The notes: a model not told the origin generated them from the sequence alone. A DNA stretch of 64,000 bases from Ideonella_A intermedia_A (GCA_943370175.1 CALRPU020000031.1:1-64000), one strand, 5' to 3'; positions 26,172 to 35,760 are shown, counted from the first letter of the stretch. Made by a program: numbers and translations.

Positions 26172-26635
26172 TCGCCGCGCGTTCGCTTTCAAATTCGCCC
26201 AGCCGCAGCAGGCGCGGGCTCATGATGCTGTTTCTCGCAGGCACCGCCGGCACAGCCCTGCTGCTCGCTTCGTCTCGCAGCCAGGCCCAGTCGGCCGTGG
26301 TGACGCTTGACCAAGCACGGGCTGACGCCGAAGCCGGCCGCGCCCTGCTGGTGGACATCCGGGAGCCTGACGAGCACGCCACTGGCGTCGCCGCGGGCGC
26401 GCGGTTGTTGCCCATGAGCCAGCTTCCCGGCCGCCTGGCGGAACTGCCCAAGGACCGGCCGGTCTTGCTGATCTGCAATACGCAGAACCGCTCGCGCGCC
26501 ACCTTTGACGCGCTGCGCCAACGCGGCTACACCAACCTGCAGTTCGTGCAGGGCGGCATGAGCGAATGGGCCCGGCGCCGCTGGCCTATGGTGGCCCCCA
26601 GCAAAGTTACTCCGCCAACACCTGCGGCGCGGTAA
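26168..26635 (+). CDS. Exported rhodanese
   Basis: A 155-residue protein. The N-terminus has a Tat-like signal (SRSRRGLMMLFLAGTAG, then an alanine-rich stretch ending AQSA). A rhodanese domain follows with LLVDIREPDEHATG, and the active-site loop CNTQNRSR. The periplasmic location suggests it accepts sulfane sulfur outside and hands it to the YeeE/YedE pair encoded just upstream, with which it is translationally coupled. This is a reasoned guess from order and topology. Confidence 0.82.
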   Translation: MIAARSLSNSPSRSRRGLMMLFLAGTAGTALLLASSRSQAQSAVVTLDQARADAEAGRALLVDIREPDEHATGVAAGARLLPMSQLPGRLAELPKDRPVLLICNTQNRSRATFDALRQRGYTNLQFVQGGMSEWARRRWPMVAPSKVTPPTPAAR

Positions 26636-26673
26636 GTTCAAGTGCAGTCAGTTCATCTGGAAATCCGATCACC

Positions 26674-27756
26674 ATGCTGATGTTTCGCCAACTCTTCGAC
26701 CCCGCGTCGTCCACCTACACCTACTTGCTGGGCGACAGCGGGCAGGCCGTGCTGATCGATCCGGTGTTCGAGCACGAACAGCGCGACTCGGCGCTGCTGC
26801 GAGAACTGGGGCTGCGACTTGTCGCAACGCTGGACACCCACGTTCATGCCGATCACGTCACCGCCGCCTGGTTGCTGAAACAGCGCTGCGGAAGCCAGAT
26901 CTTGTTGTCTGCGGACTCAGGCGCGGCCAACGCAGACCGCCTGTTGAAGCATGGCGACCGGGTGAGCTTCGGCACGCGAAGCCTGGAGGTACGCGCCACA
27001 CCCGGGCACACCAGCGGCTGCCTGAGCTACGTGCTGGACGACCACAGCATGGCCTTCACGGGCGACAGCCTGCTCATCCGCGGCTGCGGCCGCACGGACT
27101 TTCAGCAGGGTTCGCCAGACAAGCTCTTCACTTCGGTCAAGGCGCAGATCCTGTCCCTGCCATCGGCGTGTTTGCTGTACCCGGCGCACGACTACCGCGG
27201 TCTCACTGTCACTAGCGTCGCTGAAGAACAGCGCTTCAACCCACGGCTGGGCGGCGATGTGGACGCGGCCGATTTCGCGGGTTACATGAACAACCTCGGC
27301 CTGCCCCACCCCAAGCTGATGGACATCGCGGTGCCGGCGAACCTGCGCTGTGGACAGCCTGATGCGTTGGCGTCGCTGCCTGCAGAGCCCGGCTGGGCAC
27401 CGCTGGTCTACAGCTTCAGCGGCATCTGGGAAATCGAGCCGACGGCGCTGCAGGATCGCACCGCCGGGAGCCAGCGGCACGACATCCAGATCATCGATGT
27501 GCGCGAACCCGCAGAATTCACCGACGTGCTGGGCCACATTCAAGGCGCCAAGTTGCTGCCACTGTCGCAGTTGGCGTCGCGGACCGATGAAATTGCACGG
27601 GACCGACCGGTGGTAACGGTCTGCCGATCTGGCGCGCGGTCGGCCCAGGCCACGGTGCTGCTGCGAAAGGCCGGCTTCCAGCAGCTGGCCAACCTGGCGG
27701 GCGGCATGCTGCGCTGGCGGGCCGAGGCCTTGCCGGTTCAAGACGGCGCAGATTGA
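26674..27756 (+). CDS. Persulfide dioxygenase-rhodanese fusion
   Basis: A 360-residue two-domain enzyme. Residues 1-235 are ETHE1-like: THVHADHVTA, GHTSGC, GDSLLIRGCGRTDF and PAHDY are all complete, as needed for mononuclear iron. Residues about 265-355 are a rhodanese with IIDVREPAEF and the active-site loop CRSGARS. Such PRF fusions (for example in Paraburkholderia) oxidise glutathione persulfide to sulfite and form thiosulfate. The start ATG 26674 gives MLMFRQLFDP. It is the complete dioxygenase of this operon, in contrast to the degenerate copy at 19630. Confidence 0.92.
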   Translation: MLMFRQLFDPASSTYTYLLGDSGQAVLIDPVFEHEQRDSALLRELGLRLVATLDTHVHADHVTAAWLLKQRCGSQILLSADSGAANADRLLKHGDRVSFGTRSLEVRATPGHTSGCLSYVLDDHSMAFTGDSLLIRGCGRTDFQQGSPDKLFTSVKAQILSLPSACLLYPAHDYRGLTVTSVAEEQRFNPRLGGDVDAADFAGYMNNLGLPHPKLMDIAVPANLRCGQPDALASLPAEPGWAPLVYSFSGIWEIEPTALQDRTAGSQRHDIQIIDVREPAEFTDVLGHIQGAKLLPLSQLASRTDEIARDRPVVTVCRSGARSAQATVLLRKAGFQQLANLAGGMLRWRAEALPVQDGAD

Positions 27757-27846
27757 CTGATTGGGTACCGCGCAAAGTTTCGTTCAATGGTCTCGGCTTC
27801 CAAGCGCAACGTACCGCCCACCCTCACCATTGGAGAACAGCTGGCC

Positions 27847-28494
27847 ATGATCGCTCCACCCCCGGCACCCTTCACCAACCCAGCCGACACCTGGAATCGT
27901 CGTTTCGCCGAAGCCGACTACCTGTTCGGCACCGAACCCAACGTCTGGCTGCGCGAACACGCCGGCGTCTGGCAGCCCGGCGAACGCGTCTTGTGCGTGG
28001 CCGACGGCGAGGGCCGCAACAGCGTGTGGCTGGCTCGACAAAAGCTGCAAGTCGACGCCTTCGACATCTCTGAAGTGGCGGTCGCCAAGGCCAGGCGCCT
28101 GGCCGAGCAGCAGGGTGTGGCTGTGAACTTCTCGGTGGCCGACTGCGATGCCTTTGCCTGGGCTGAAGGCGCTTACGACGGCGTGGCCGCCATCTTCATC
28201 CAGTTCGCCGACCCGGCGCTGCGCGAGCGCCTGTTTGCGCGCATCGTGCGCAGCCTCAAGCCCGGTGGTGTGTTGGTGCTGCAGGGCTACACGCCGCAGC
28301 AGCTGGAATTTCGCACGGGCGGCCCGCCCGTCCTGTCGCATCTGTACACCGAAGACCTGTTGCGCGCCGCGTTTGCCAGCCTCGACATCCTCACGCTGCG
28401 CAGCTATGAAGCCATGGTGAGGGAAGGCGCGGGCCATCACGGGCAGTCGGCCCTGGTGGGGCTGGTGGCCCGACGCCCGGCTGGCAAGCCATGA
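27847..28494 (+). CDS. Class I SAM-dependent methyltransferase
   Basis: A 215-residue Rossmann methyltransferase. ATG 27847 follows GGAGAACAG; a longer start at 27787 is possible. Motif I reads VLCVADGEGRNS, motif II VDAFDISEVAVAKA, and the later VADCDAFAW and LKPGGVLVLQGY fit TehB/thiopurine-type small-molecule methyltransferases. In a sulfide island, S-methylation of sulfide or thiols is a reasonable possibility. Its TGA overlaps the next start (ATGA), so the two methyltransferases are coupled. Confidence 0.82.
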   Translation: MIAPPPAPFTNPADTWNRRFAEADYLFGTEPNVWLREHAGVWQPGERVLCVADGEGRNSVWLARQKLQVDAFDISEVAVAKARRLAEQQGVAVNFSVADCDAFAWAEGAYDGVAAIFIQFADPALRERLFARIVRSLKPGGVLVLQGYTPQQLEFRTGGPPVLSHLYTEDLLRAAFASLDILTLRSYEAMVREGAGHHGQSALVGLVARRPAGKP

Positions 28495-28982
28495 CGCCAC
28501 CCCAGGCCCACGTCGACCCTGGCCATCAGCAGCGGCTGGGCACGGTGCTGGTGGGTTTGCAGTTCGGTCTGATCGCAGGTGTCGGCGTGCTGGCTGCGCC
28601 GGCATTCACCGCCGGCAGCGCGCCGGTTGGTGCCTGGGCTGCAGCCCTGAGTGGCGGGCTGCTGGGCGCGTGGGCGCTGCTGTCGCATCCGCGCGGCAAC
28701 TTCAATATCCGCCCCACCCCGCGCGCGGGCGGGCGTCTGGTCAGCCAGGGGCCTTACCGGTGGATTCGCCACCCGATGTACAGCGCTGTGGCACTGTGCG
28801 CCGCGGCGGGCGCGTGGGCCGCGTCGGCCACTTGGGGCGGCTGGGGCTGGCTGTTGACGGCGGCCTTGGTGGCAGTGCTGTGCACCAAGGCCGTGTTGGA
28901 GGAACGCTGGATGGCCTTGCAGCACCCGGACTACACGGCCTACCAAGCTGCTACGAAACGCTTCATCCCTGCGGTGTTCTGA
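28491..28982 (+). CDS. Isoprenylcysteine-methyltransferase-like membrane protein (NnrU/PEMT type)
   Basis: A 163-residue membrane protein with four hydrophobic segments. The C-terminal half has RGNFNIRPTPRAGGRLVSQG, then PYRWIRHPMYSAVAL, and EERWMALQHPDYTAYQ, which is the ICMT/PEMT-type methyltransferase signature. Substrates of bacterial members are mostly unknown, usually lipids, thiols or quinone-like compounds. It overlaps the upstream methyltransferase by 4 bases and is the last gene of the operon, facing the convergent cyd genes. Confidence 0.85.
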   Translation: MTPPQAHVDPGHQQRLGTVLVGLQFGLIAGVGVLAAPAFTAGSAPVGAWAAALSGGLLGAWALLSHPRGNFNIRPTPRAGGRLVSQGPYRWIRHPMYSAVALCAAAGAWAASATWGGWGWLLTAALVAVLCTKAVLEERWMALQHPDYTAYQAATKRFIPAVF

Positions 28983-29046
28983 AGCTTCTGCACAACTGGC
29001 ACCGATTCACGGCGCTGGGCCTCAAGTGCTGAACCCGCCGCGGAGA

Positions 29047-29211
29047 TCAGTTCTTCAAGACCCAGCGCAACAGCTGCGCCACCAGCAGCAAGGCCGCGAT
29101 GCTGGCCAGCCAGATACCCGCCATCCAGGCCAGCCGTTGCCACAGCGGGGGCAGCCGTTGCCCGGGTTTCGGCGCTGTGATCTGGGGCCACGCCAACCAT
29201 TTCGGCTTCAT
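29047..29211 (-). CDS. DUF2474-type small oxidase subunit (CydX-like)
   Basis: A 54-residue single-helix protein (PLWQRLAWMAGIWLASIAAL and LLVAQLLRWVLKN) located 58 bp downstream of cydB. Proteins of this size and shape (DUF2474) follow cydAB in CIO-type operons and act as CydX-like accessory subunits. The start is ATG 29211, chosen because upstream in-frame Met codons give no extra conserved sequence. The basic and Pro-rich N-terminus is cytoplasmic. Confidence 0.7.
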   Translation of the reverse strand: MKPKWLAWPQITAPKPGQRLPPLWQRLAWMAGIWLASIAALLLVAQLLRWVLKN

Positions 29212-29269
29212 TGAAGAACCCTCTGTACTGCACACTGCGGGATTCGCCCTTGGGGCGGCAGTGCGGGCT

Positions 29270-30274
29270 TCATGCGTGGTACCCGTCGGCTGCCACCTTG
29301 CCGCGAAACACCCAGTATGACCACGCGGTGTAGCCCAGGATCATCGGCAACACGACAGCCGTGCCCCAGAGCATGAAGACCTGGCTGCTGCGGTCTGTGG
29401 CGGCTTCCCAGATGCTCACGGCACCCGGCACCACATCCGGGAACACGCTGATGCCCAGGCCCACAAAGCACAGCAGGAACACGAACAGCGTCAGCAGGAA
29501 TGGCGCCTTTTCCGCGCCGGCTTTCAGGCTGCGCACGAAAGCGAAGCTGGCCAGCGCCACCAGCACCGGCACTGGCGCCACGGCCAGCAGGCCCGGCCAG
29601 CGCAGCCAGGTGTCGAAGTAGTCGGCATTCAGGAAAGGCGTGGCCAGACTCACGGCGGCAATGGCCACCAGCGTGGCCGCGCCCAGGCCCAGCGCCATAC
29701 GCCGGGCCTGCTGCTGCAGCCGGCCTTCCGCCTTCATCACCAGCCAGGTGGCGCCCAGCAGCGCATAGGCCACGGCCACGCTCACGCCTGTCAAGAGGGT
29801 GAAGGGGGTCAGCCAGTCCCACCAGCCGCCAGCGTAGGCGCGGTCCTGGACTGCCACGCCTTGCAGCAGCGCGCCGAGCACCACGCCTTGCGACAGCGCG
29901 GCCAGCAAAGAGCCACCGCTGAAGGCCAGGTCCCAGAATCCCCGATGGGCCGGGTCGCGCCAACGGAATTCAAAAGCCACGCCGCGGAACACCAACGCCA
30001 GCAGCATCAGCACGATGGGCGCGTACAGGGCCGACAGAATCAGTCCATACGCCAGAGGAAAGGCCGCCAGCAGACCGCCGCCACCCATCACCAGCCAGGT
30101 CTCGTTACCGTCCCAGACCGGGGCGATGCTGTTCATCGCGGTGTCGCGGTCATGACCCACGGCGAAGCGGCGAAAGAGGATGCCGATGCCGAGGTCGAAG
30201 CCGTCCAGCACGACGTAGATGAAAACGGCCAGCACGATGATGAAGGCCCAAATCAGTGTGAGATCGATGTTCAT
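29270..30274 (-). CDS. cydB: Cytochrome bd-type quinol oxidase subunit II
   Basis: A 334-residue protein with about eight membrane helices. The family N-terminus (IYVVLDGFDLGIGIL), WDGNETWLV, and FRGVAFEFRWRD are all present. With the adjacent subunit I it makes a quinol:O2 oxidoreductase with no proton pumping. Its ATG lies 10 bp after the cydA stop. The C-terminus contains the WEAATDRSSQVFMLWGT segment. It is co-transcribed with cydA from the sigma-54 promoter at 31744. Confidence 0.93.
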   Translation of the reverse strand: MNIDLTLIWAFIIVLAVFIYVVLDGFDLGIGILFRRFAVGHDRDTAMNSIAPVWDGNETWLVMGGGGLLAAFPLAYGLILSALYAPIVLMLLALVFRGVAFEFRWRDPAHRGFWDLAFSGGSLLAALSQGVVLGALLQGVAVQDRAYAGGWWDWLTPFTLLTGVSVAVAYALLGATWLVMKAEGRLQQQARRMALGLGAATLVAIAAVSLATPFLNADYFDTWLRWPGLLAVAPVPVLVALASFAFVRSLKAGAEKAPFLLTLFVFLLCFVGLGISVFPDVVPGAVSIWEAATDRSSQVFMLWGTAVVLPMILGYTAWSYWVFRGKVAADGYHA

Positions 30275-30284
30275 GGCGCGGCCC

Positions 30285-31697
30285 TCAATCTGCTGTCAGG
30301 ACGCTGGGGCGCAGGGCCACGACGGGCGTGGTGCCTGCAGCGCGCTCGGGGATGTTGGGCGGTGATGCTTCGTGCTGCATCGGGGGCTTGGCCATCAGCT
30401 TCAGGATGTAGATGACCCCGGCGCCGAAAACCGCGAAGTACACGACCACGAAGGCCATTAGCGAAGCGGCCACGGCGGGTGCGGCCAGCGGCGAGGCCGA
30501 TTCGGCCGTGCGCAGCAGGCCGTGGATGGTCCAGGGTTGGCGGCCAACTTCGGTTGTGACCCAGCCGGCCAGCACGGCAATCAAGCCAGACGGGCCCATC
30601 ACCAACGCAAAACGGTGCAGGCCGCGCCAGCTGTGCAGCTGGCCTCGCCACCGCGCCCACAGGCTCAGCATGCCCAGCAGCGCCATCAGGAAGCCCAGGC
30701 CCACCATGATGCGGAAAGCCCAGAAGACGATGCCCACTGGCGGGCGGTCGGCTGCAGGCAGGCTGTCCAGCCCGGCCAGCGGCGCGTTGGCGTCGTGCTT
30801 CAAGATCAGCGACGAGGCCTTGGGGATCTGGATCGCGTAGTCCACCCGGTTCTCGGCGCTGTTGGGAATGCCGAACAAGATGAGCGGCGCGCCTTCCGGA
30901 TGGCTTTGGTAATGGCCTTCCATGGCCATGACCTTGGCGGGTTGGTGTTCCAGCGTGTTCAGGCCGTGCATGTCGCCCAGCACGATCTGCAGCGGCGCGA
31001 CGATGGCGGCCATCCACATGGCCATCGAAAACATCAGCCGCGCTCGGGGGTTCCGGCTTTCCTTCAACAGGTGCCAGGCGCCCACGGCGCCTACGATGAA
31101 GGCAGTCGTCAGGTAGGCCGCCGACAAGGTGTGCACCAGGCGGTACGGAAAGCTCGGGTTGAAGATGATGGCCAGCCAGCTGCCCGCAGAGATGAATTGC
31201 CCGTTGGCGTTCATCGCGTAGCCGGCGGGTGTCTGCATCCAGCTGTTGACCGACAGGATCCAGAAAGCGGAGACAAAAGTGCCCAGCGCCACCATCAACG
31301 TGGCCATGAAGTGCAGCTTCTTGCCGACGCGGTTCATGCCGAAGAGCATCACGCCCAGGAAGCCGGCTTCCAGGAAGAAGGCCGTCAGCACCTCGTAGGC
31401 CATCAGCGGGCCAATGATGGGCCCGGCCTTGTCGCTGAATACCGCCCAGTTGGTGCCGAACTGGTAGGACATGACGATGCCCGAGACCACGCCCATGCCG
31501 AAGACCAGCGCGAAGATCTTGATCCAGTAGCGGAACAAGTCCATGTAGTGCTCGCGGCCGGTCTTCAGCCACAGGCCTTCCAACACGGCCAAATAGCTGG
31601 CCAGTCCGATGGTGATGGCTGGGAACAGAAAGTGAAAACTGACGGTGAACGCGAACTGGATGCGCGCCAGCAGCAGGGCTTCGGGAAAGTCGAACAT
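30285..31697 (-). CDS. cydA: Cytochrome bd-type quinol oxidase subunit I (CIO type)
   Basis: A 470-residue protein with nine-helix topology: RIQFAFTVSFHFLFPAITIG carries the high-spin haem ligand His, GMGVVSGIVMSYQFGTNWA the conserved motif, and GRQPWTI the Gln-loop region. The Q loop is short compared with E. coli CydA (522 residues), as in cyanide-insensitive oxidases. bd oxidases tolerate sulfide, which fits a gene controlled with SQR. The start is ATG 31697, after GAGGA; an upstream Met at 31748 is unlikely. Regulation: sigma-54 promoter at 31744-31759. Confidence 0.93.
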   Translation of the reverse strand: MFDFPEALLLARIQFAFTVSFHFLFPAITIGLASYLAVLEGLWLKTGREHYMDLFRYWIKIFALVFGMGVVSGIVMSYQFGTNWAVFSDKAGPIIGPLMAYEVLTAFFLEAGFLGVMLFGMNRVGKKLHFMATLMVALGTFVSAFWILSVNSWMQTPAGYAMNANGQFISAGSWLAIIFNPSFPYRLVHTLSAAYLTTAFIVGAVGAWHLLKESRNPRARLMFSMAMWMAAIVAPLQIVLGDMHGLNTLEHQPAKVMAMEGHYQSHPEGAPLILFGIPNSAENRVDYAIQIPKASSLILKHDANAPLAGLDSLPAADRPPVGIVFWAFRIMVGLGFLMALLGMLSLWARWRGQLHSWRGLHRFALVMGPSGLIAVLAGWVTTEVGRQPWTIHGLLRTAESASPLAAPAVAASLMAFVVVYFAVFGAGVIYILKLMAKPPMQHEASPPNIPERAAGTTPVVALRPSVLTAD

Positions 31698-31743
31698 CTT
31701 GGGGTCCTCGCGCGATGCCGGTAGGGCATGGTCAACGGAATGT

Positions 31744-31759
31744 CTCAAGATGCGTGCCA
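31744..31759 (-). promoter_or_regulatory. Sigma-54 promoter 3 (cydAB)
   Basis: Read on the minus strand, TGGCACGCATCTTGAG is the same element found at 12502 and 18891 and fits -24/-12 spacing. The predicted transcript starts about 35 bp before the cydA ATG at 31697. This places the oxidase under the same sigma-54/FisR-like control as SQR. Confidence 0.75.
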
Positions 31760-31862
31760 GAAGGCCGCCTGAAAAAAGTCTTTTTAGATCAGTAAGTTAG
31801 GCGTCCAAGGTTAGCCAGCGAGCGGACAAGATCTGCAGCTCGCTGTCAGAGCTGTCAGTGGG

Positions 31863-31877
31863 CTGCCAACTTGGCAG
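31863..31877. promoter_or_regulatory. Candidate activator site, unit 3
   Basis: CTGCCAA-C-TTGGCAG is a perfect palindrome made of two CTGCCAA half sites. It is about 104-118 bp upstream of sigma-54 promoter 3, the same distance as the related sites at 18771 and 12378-12417. A third half site (TTGGCAG) lies at 31922-31928. Confidence 0.55.
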
Positions 31878-31959
31878 TGCAATCTGAGCGTTGCCGGTGG
31901 CGCCGGAATCAACGTCTTGGGTTGGCAGCTTCATTGCTGGGATATGTGGCCCGTCTTGC

Positions 31960-32400
31960 CAGTCTCGGATGACTGCTGTCCAACGTCGGCGACCGGCTGC
32001 AATGGGTCGGCAGCGACCACTCGCCGGCGGTGGAAGCAGTCGTCGGCCTGGGCTCGTCGCCGAGTCGCTGACCCGCCCACGCGCCCCGCCGCCGCCGAAC
32101 GTCAAGTTCCGAGGTATAGCGGACATCCGCCCGACGAGCTGTCCAGCGTCAGGAATCGGCGCCCGCCGAAGTTCGCCCGCCGAATCCGAGCGACTGCAGA
32201 CAGTCTGATCCGGGTGCCCGGCATTTGTGGCAAGACAGCCCGACCTCGCCTCGTCTTCGGCAACCCGCAGCTCCGCGCCTGCTCCGCACCTGCTCCATGC
32301 CGGCGACAGGCGACCGGCGGTCGTGGCGGTGGCGGCCATGGCTTTGAACCTGCGGTGGCCGGCCCGCCAGCCCGTCGTGGCCCTGTGAGACGATGACCGC
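31960..32400. other. Non-coding stretch between cyd control region and next gene
   Basis: No convincing coding sequence. Open frames here are long in several directions, as expected from GC richness, and none resembles a family. The left part belongs to the cyd control region; nothing specific is seen in the rest. Confidence 0.4.
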
Positions 32401-33621
32401 ATGGCACGCACCTTCGATCTTGTCGTCTTCGGGGCCTCCGGCTTCACCGGCCAGCTGGTGGCCGAGTACCTGCAACGCCGGCTGAGCAGCCATGGGGGCC
32501 TGCGTTGGGCGCTGGCTGGAAGGGACGCCGCCAAGCTGGCTCAGGTGCGCGACGCGATCGATGCCGACCCCGGCCTGCCGCTGCTGACGGCCGATGCGTC
32601 CGACGCCGCAGCGATGGCCGAGCTCGTGCGTCAGGCGAGGGTGGTGATCACCACCGTGGGGCCGTACCAGCGCCACGGCGAGGCCCTGGTCACCGCCTGT
32701 GCCCACGCCGGCACCGACTACGTGGACCTGTGCGGTGAGCCGCTGTGGATGGCCAAGATGATCCCGGCGCTGCAGCCGCCGGCGCAGGCCAGCGGTGCGC
32801 GCATCGTGTTCAGCTGCGGATTCGACTCCATCCCCTTCGACCTGGGCGTGGTGTTCCTGCAAAGCGAGATTCAGCAGCGCCTGGGCGTCTTTGCGCCGCA
32901 GGTGCGCGCCCGGGTCACGGTGATGAAAGGCACGCTGTCGGGGGGAACCGCGGCGAGCGCGCTGGCCACCTTCGAGCACATCGGCCGCGAGCGGGGCCTG
33001 GACCGGCTGATGGCCGACCCCTTCGCGCTGACGCCGGGCTTCCGCGGCCCGGTGCAACCCGATGGCGACGTGGCCGGGTACGACGACTGGGCCCAAGCCT
33101 GGTGCGGCCCCTTCGTGATGGCCGCCATCAACACCAAGAACGTGCACCGCACCCACGCCCTGCGAGGCCACCCCTGGGGCGCCGACTTCACCTACGACGA
33201 GCGCCAGCAGACCGGTGCCGGCAAAGCCGGCGAGCGGGCGGCCAAGGCGCTGGCGCGCCAGTCGCGCGTGCAGAACCTGCTGCTGGGCCTGGCGCCCACG
33301 CGCGCGCTGCTGCGCCGCTTCGTGTTGCCGCAACCGGGCCAGGGCCCAAGCCGCCGTGCGCAGGCGTCCGGCCGCTACGAGGTGGTGATCACCGGCCAGG
33401 CGGTCGATGGGCAGCGACTGTCCGTTCGCGTTCAAGGCGACCGCGACCCGGGTTATGGGTCCACCAGCAAAATGATCTCGGAAAGCGCCTTGTGCCTGTT
33501 GCAGGACGTCGATCGTGACGCCACGCCCGGCGGCGTGTGGACCCCGGGCGCCGCGATGGGACTGGCGCTGACGCGGCGGCTGCAGGCCCATGCGGGGGTG
33601 CGCTTCGACGTGCTGGTGTGA
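32401..33621 (+). CDS. Saccharopine-dehydrogenase-like / trans-acting enoyl reductase family oxidoreductase
   Basis: A 406-residue NAD(P)-binding protein. GASGFTGQ near the N-terminus is the dinucleotide-binding loop, followed by LAGRDAAKL, TTVGPYQRHGE, YVDLCGEPLW, and FSCGFDSIPFDLGV, the signature of the trans-acting enoyl reductase/saccharopine dehydrogenase-like group. In mycobacteria such a protein acts in lipid synthesis; in proteobacteria its role is unknown. No operon partner lies nearby. The ORF is complete and codon use looks normal. Confidence 0.88.
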   Translation: MARTFDLVVFGASGFTGQLVAEYLQRRLSSHGGLRWALAGRDAAKLAQVRDAIDADPGLPLLTADASDAAAMAELVRQARVVITTVGPYQRHGEALVTACAHAGTDYVDLCGEPLWMAKMIPALQPPAQASGARIVFSCGFDSIPFDLGVVFLQSEIQQRLGVFAPQVRARVTVMKGTLSGGTAASALATFEHIGRERGLDRLMADPFALTPGFRGPVQPDGDVAGYDDWAQAWCGPFVMAAINTKNVHRTHALRGHPWGADFTYDERQQTGAGKAGERAAKALARQSRVQNLLLGLAPTRALLRRFVLPQPGQGPSRRAQASGRYEVVITGQAVDGQRLSVRVQGDRDPGYGSTSKMISESALCLLQDVDRDATPGGVWTPGAAMGLALTRRLQAHAGVRFDVLV

Positions 33622-34241
33622 GGGGTCGCGCGTGACGACGAGTGGCGGCTCCGCGCACTCGGCGGAGGTTGTTGGGTGCTCGGCGAGCGGTGCTGGCGAG
33701 CCGCAGGCGTCATCGATCGGACGACTTTCGCTTCAGCTGAGCCATCGGTCAAGAACTTGGCTTCCACGAGCGCTTCGCTGCCGGCGTCGCTGTGCTGGCG
33801 GAGATCGGGGCCATGGGGCTGCTCAAGCCGCCGCGTGTCGGCTTGTCCGCGGCGAGCATCATCTGCAGGGCTCTGCCCGCCCGAGTCCATCCAGCGTAAA
33901 GTGGCCCGCGGTAGCTCAGTCAAGTCACGACGACTTGCTCGGAGCAGCCGCCGCATCAGTGTGTCGGCTCTTGAGAGTGCACCAATTCGCACGCTGGTCG
34001 GTCGCCGACCCCAACAAATTCGATATGTCGCTGTGCCGCCAAGCCCTGCGGCCGTCATTCATAGCGCCGCATCCCTTGGTCTCGAATCCGGTCAAGGCCA
34101 AACGGGCGGCTTTCTTTGCTTGGCCGCCGCCAGCCCGCCGAGCATGCAGGATAGGCGCAGGGTCAGGCGCCTTGGGCCTGCTCACCACGACCCGTGGGGA
34201 TGTACGCCTCGCCGATTGCGCCCCCGCTCTGGATGCGGGGA
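33622..34241. other. Gene-poor stretch
   Basis: No supported gene in about 620 bp. The open frames present show no recognisable family and overlap one another on both strands. It may be eroded DNA at the edge of the accessory segment that follows. Confidence 0.35.
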
Positions 34242-34682
34242 TCACGTTTCACGGCGCTTGCCTGTCAGCTTGGCCACCATGTCGATGACTTGACGGCGAG
34301 CTTGGGTGGGGTCCATGCCCACGACCTTCTGGTGCGTGCTCGGCGGCTTTGGCTTCAAACCGGCTTCAGGACGTCCGGTGGACGGCTCTGGCTCGGTGGT
34401 CTGCTGTTGCCTGCGAGCAAGTGATGCTGCCGCGTCTTCGCACCTGCCCTCGGGCGCATCAGGCCGTCTTCCCAATGCGCGCGCGGGCTCGGTCGGGCTC
34501 GTCGACCGTGCCAAGGCAAGCTGCGCCACGCCGATGCGCAGCGCCTGGGTGATTGTCTGGTTGACCTCACCCCACCGACAGGCTCTCAGCGTCTCCAGGA
34601 GCTGCCTGTTCGCCGGATCAGCCGTGTCAATGCGAATCGTGTTGTGGTAGTCGACCCTTCGGGTCGCGCGCAGGCGAGCCAT
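34242..34682 (-). CDS. Hypothetical protein, possible DNA-binding N-terminus
   Basis: A 146-residue protein from ATG 34682. Residues about 1-55 (RRVDYHNTIRIDTADPANRQ, then LLETLRACRWGEVNQTI) have the look of a short strand followed by helices, as in ribbon-helix-helix-like DNA-binding proteins. The middle is low-complexity (QQQTTEPEPSTG) and the end is basic (ARRQVIDMVAKLTGKRRET). I recognise no named family. Its composition suits a plasmid or genomic-island protein. Confidence 0.45.
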   Translation of the reverse strand: MARLRATRRVDYHNTIRIDTADPANRQLLETLRACRWGEVNQTITQALRIGVAQLALARSTSPTEPARALGRRPDAPEGRCEDAAASLARRQQQTTEPEPSTGRPEAGLKPKPPSTHQKVVGMDPTQARRQVIDMVAKLTGKRRET

Positions 34683-35348
34683 GGTCAGACCCCCAGGCGT
34701 GAGACAGCTTCGCCGTGCGGCCATGGCATGCAAGGCGGTGGGTTCCATGAATTCATGTTCCGATCCTCATATTTGCGGTTGAAAGTCTGCTTTGCGAGCG
34801 TTTGGCTCTCGCCAGCCAAGTCTCCCACCACGTGTGCTTTATCGCCAAACTGGCCAGAAATCGAATGCCTCACGCCCGGCAGCTTGGCTGGATCCGACTA
34901 CACCCGTGACCGGTCGGGGCATGACCTGCGGGGTGCCTCCTGCAGCAACGAATTGCGGGGCACCGGGCGAGCAGCGCCATTCCGTCGAGATGTGCATCGG
35001 TGCAGGTCCTGCGCGCAATGGGCAGCCAAGGTCGACCGGTCTCAGTGACCAAGCTTGATGGTCTTGGGCGCGCCAGGCTTGCCTCGGCCAAGCGCGCAGG
35101 AGTGTGGGTGACGCGTTCGGGGTCAACCGGCATGCGCCCGCCTGCAACGGGCCGTGTCGCCGCTTGGCCACCTGCACGGGATCATCCGTCTTCAGCGCTT
35201 GGTCCTTCTGGCTTGGCTGCGCTTCTCGGGAGCGGGCCATTGCGACGGCATGGGCACAGTGCGTGGCGCTGCACTCATACCCCTTCGCTCGAGCCTGCCT
35301 CAGCGGACCCCCGGCCTGAAGGCGAAACGTTGGCTTGCCGCCGGTGTC
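34683..35348. other. Gene-poor stretch
   Basis: No supported gene. A minus-strand frame at 34839-35240 is open for 133 codons but shows no recognisable domain and is rich in Pro, Arg and Gly. I leave it uncalled. Confidence 0.35.
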
Positions 35349-35597
35349 TCACTGGCCCGCCTTGATGGCCTCGCGATAACCGCGCTGCCGCCGGCGGCGC
35401 TCTTCGCGCCTGAGCAGCCCTGTGGCCTCTTCGTGGGACGGTGCCGGACAGACCTGGTGCCTGCCGCGTCGGCTGTGCAAACTGCCCCACACCTTGAGCA
35501 GCTCCCATCCCCCGAACAGGTCCTGCTGAATGCGCAAGGTGTAGTAGCGGCTTTCAGTGGTCCAGCGCTGCACGACCGACGGATCGAATGGGTTCAT
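35349..35597 (-). CDS. WGR-domain protein
   Basis: An 82-residue protein that consists almost wholly of a WGR domain: RWTTESRYYTLRIQQDLFG, GWELLKVWGS and SRRGR, followed by a charged helix (LLRREERRRRQRGYREAIK). WGR domains bind DNA ends or nucleic acid and occur in PARPs and many bacterial proteins of mobile elements. The start is ATG 35597; the longer ORF adds no domain sequence. It stands 164 bp from the divergent Mre11-like gene. Confidence 0.7.
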   Translation of the reverse strand: MNPFDPSVVQRWTTESRYYTLRIQQDLFGGWELLKVWGSLHSRRGRHQVCPAPSHEEATGLLRREERRRRQRGYREAIKAGQ

Positions 35598-35760
35598 GAC
35601 GGCTCCTTGGCTCACCATTGTCTTCCCCGACTGGCTCACCAGGTGAGCGGGTGAGCGATCAATCAAACTCGAACGGTTTGTGCCCGACGCGCCTCACAAT
35701 CGCTCCCGAGGCCCGTCGGCCGATGGGCGCTCCCACCCTTCCCTTCCTCTTGACGCCTTG

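Noticed and set aside
30522..31724. Plus-strand open frame opposite cydA
   Set aside because: It is the antisense of cydA, with no recognisable domain.
34839..35240. Minus-strand open frame of 133 codons
   Set aside because: No start context, no domain and noise-like Pro/Arg/Gly composition.
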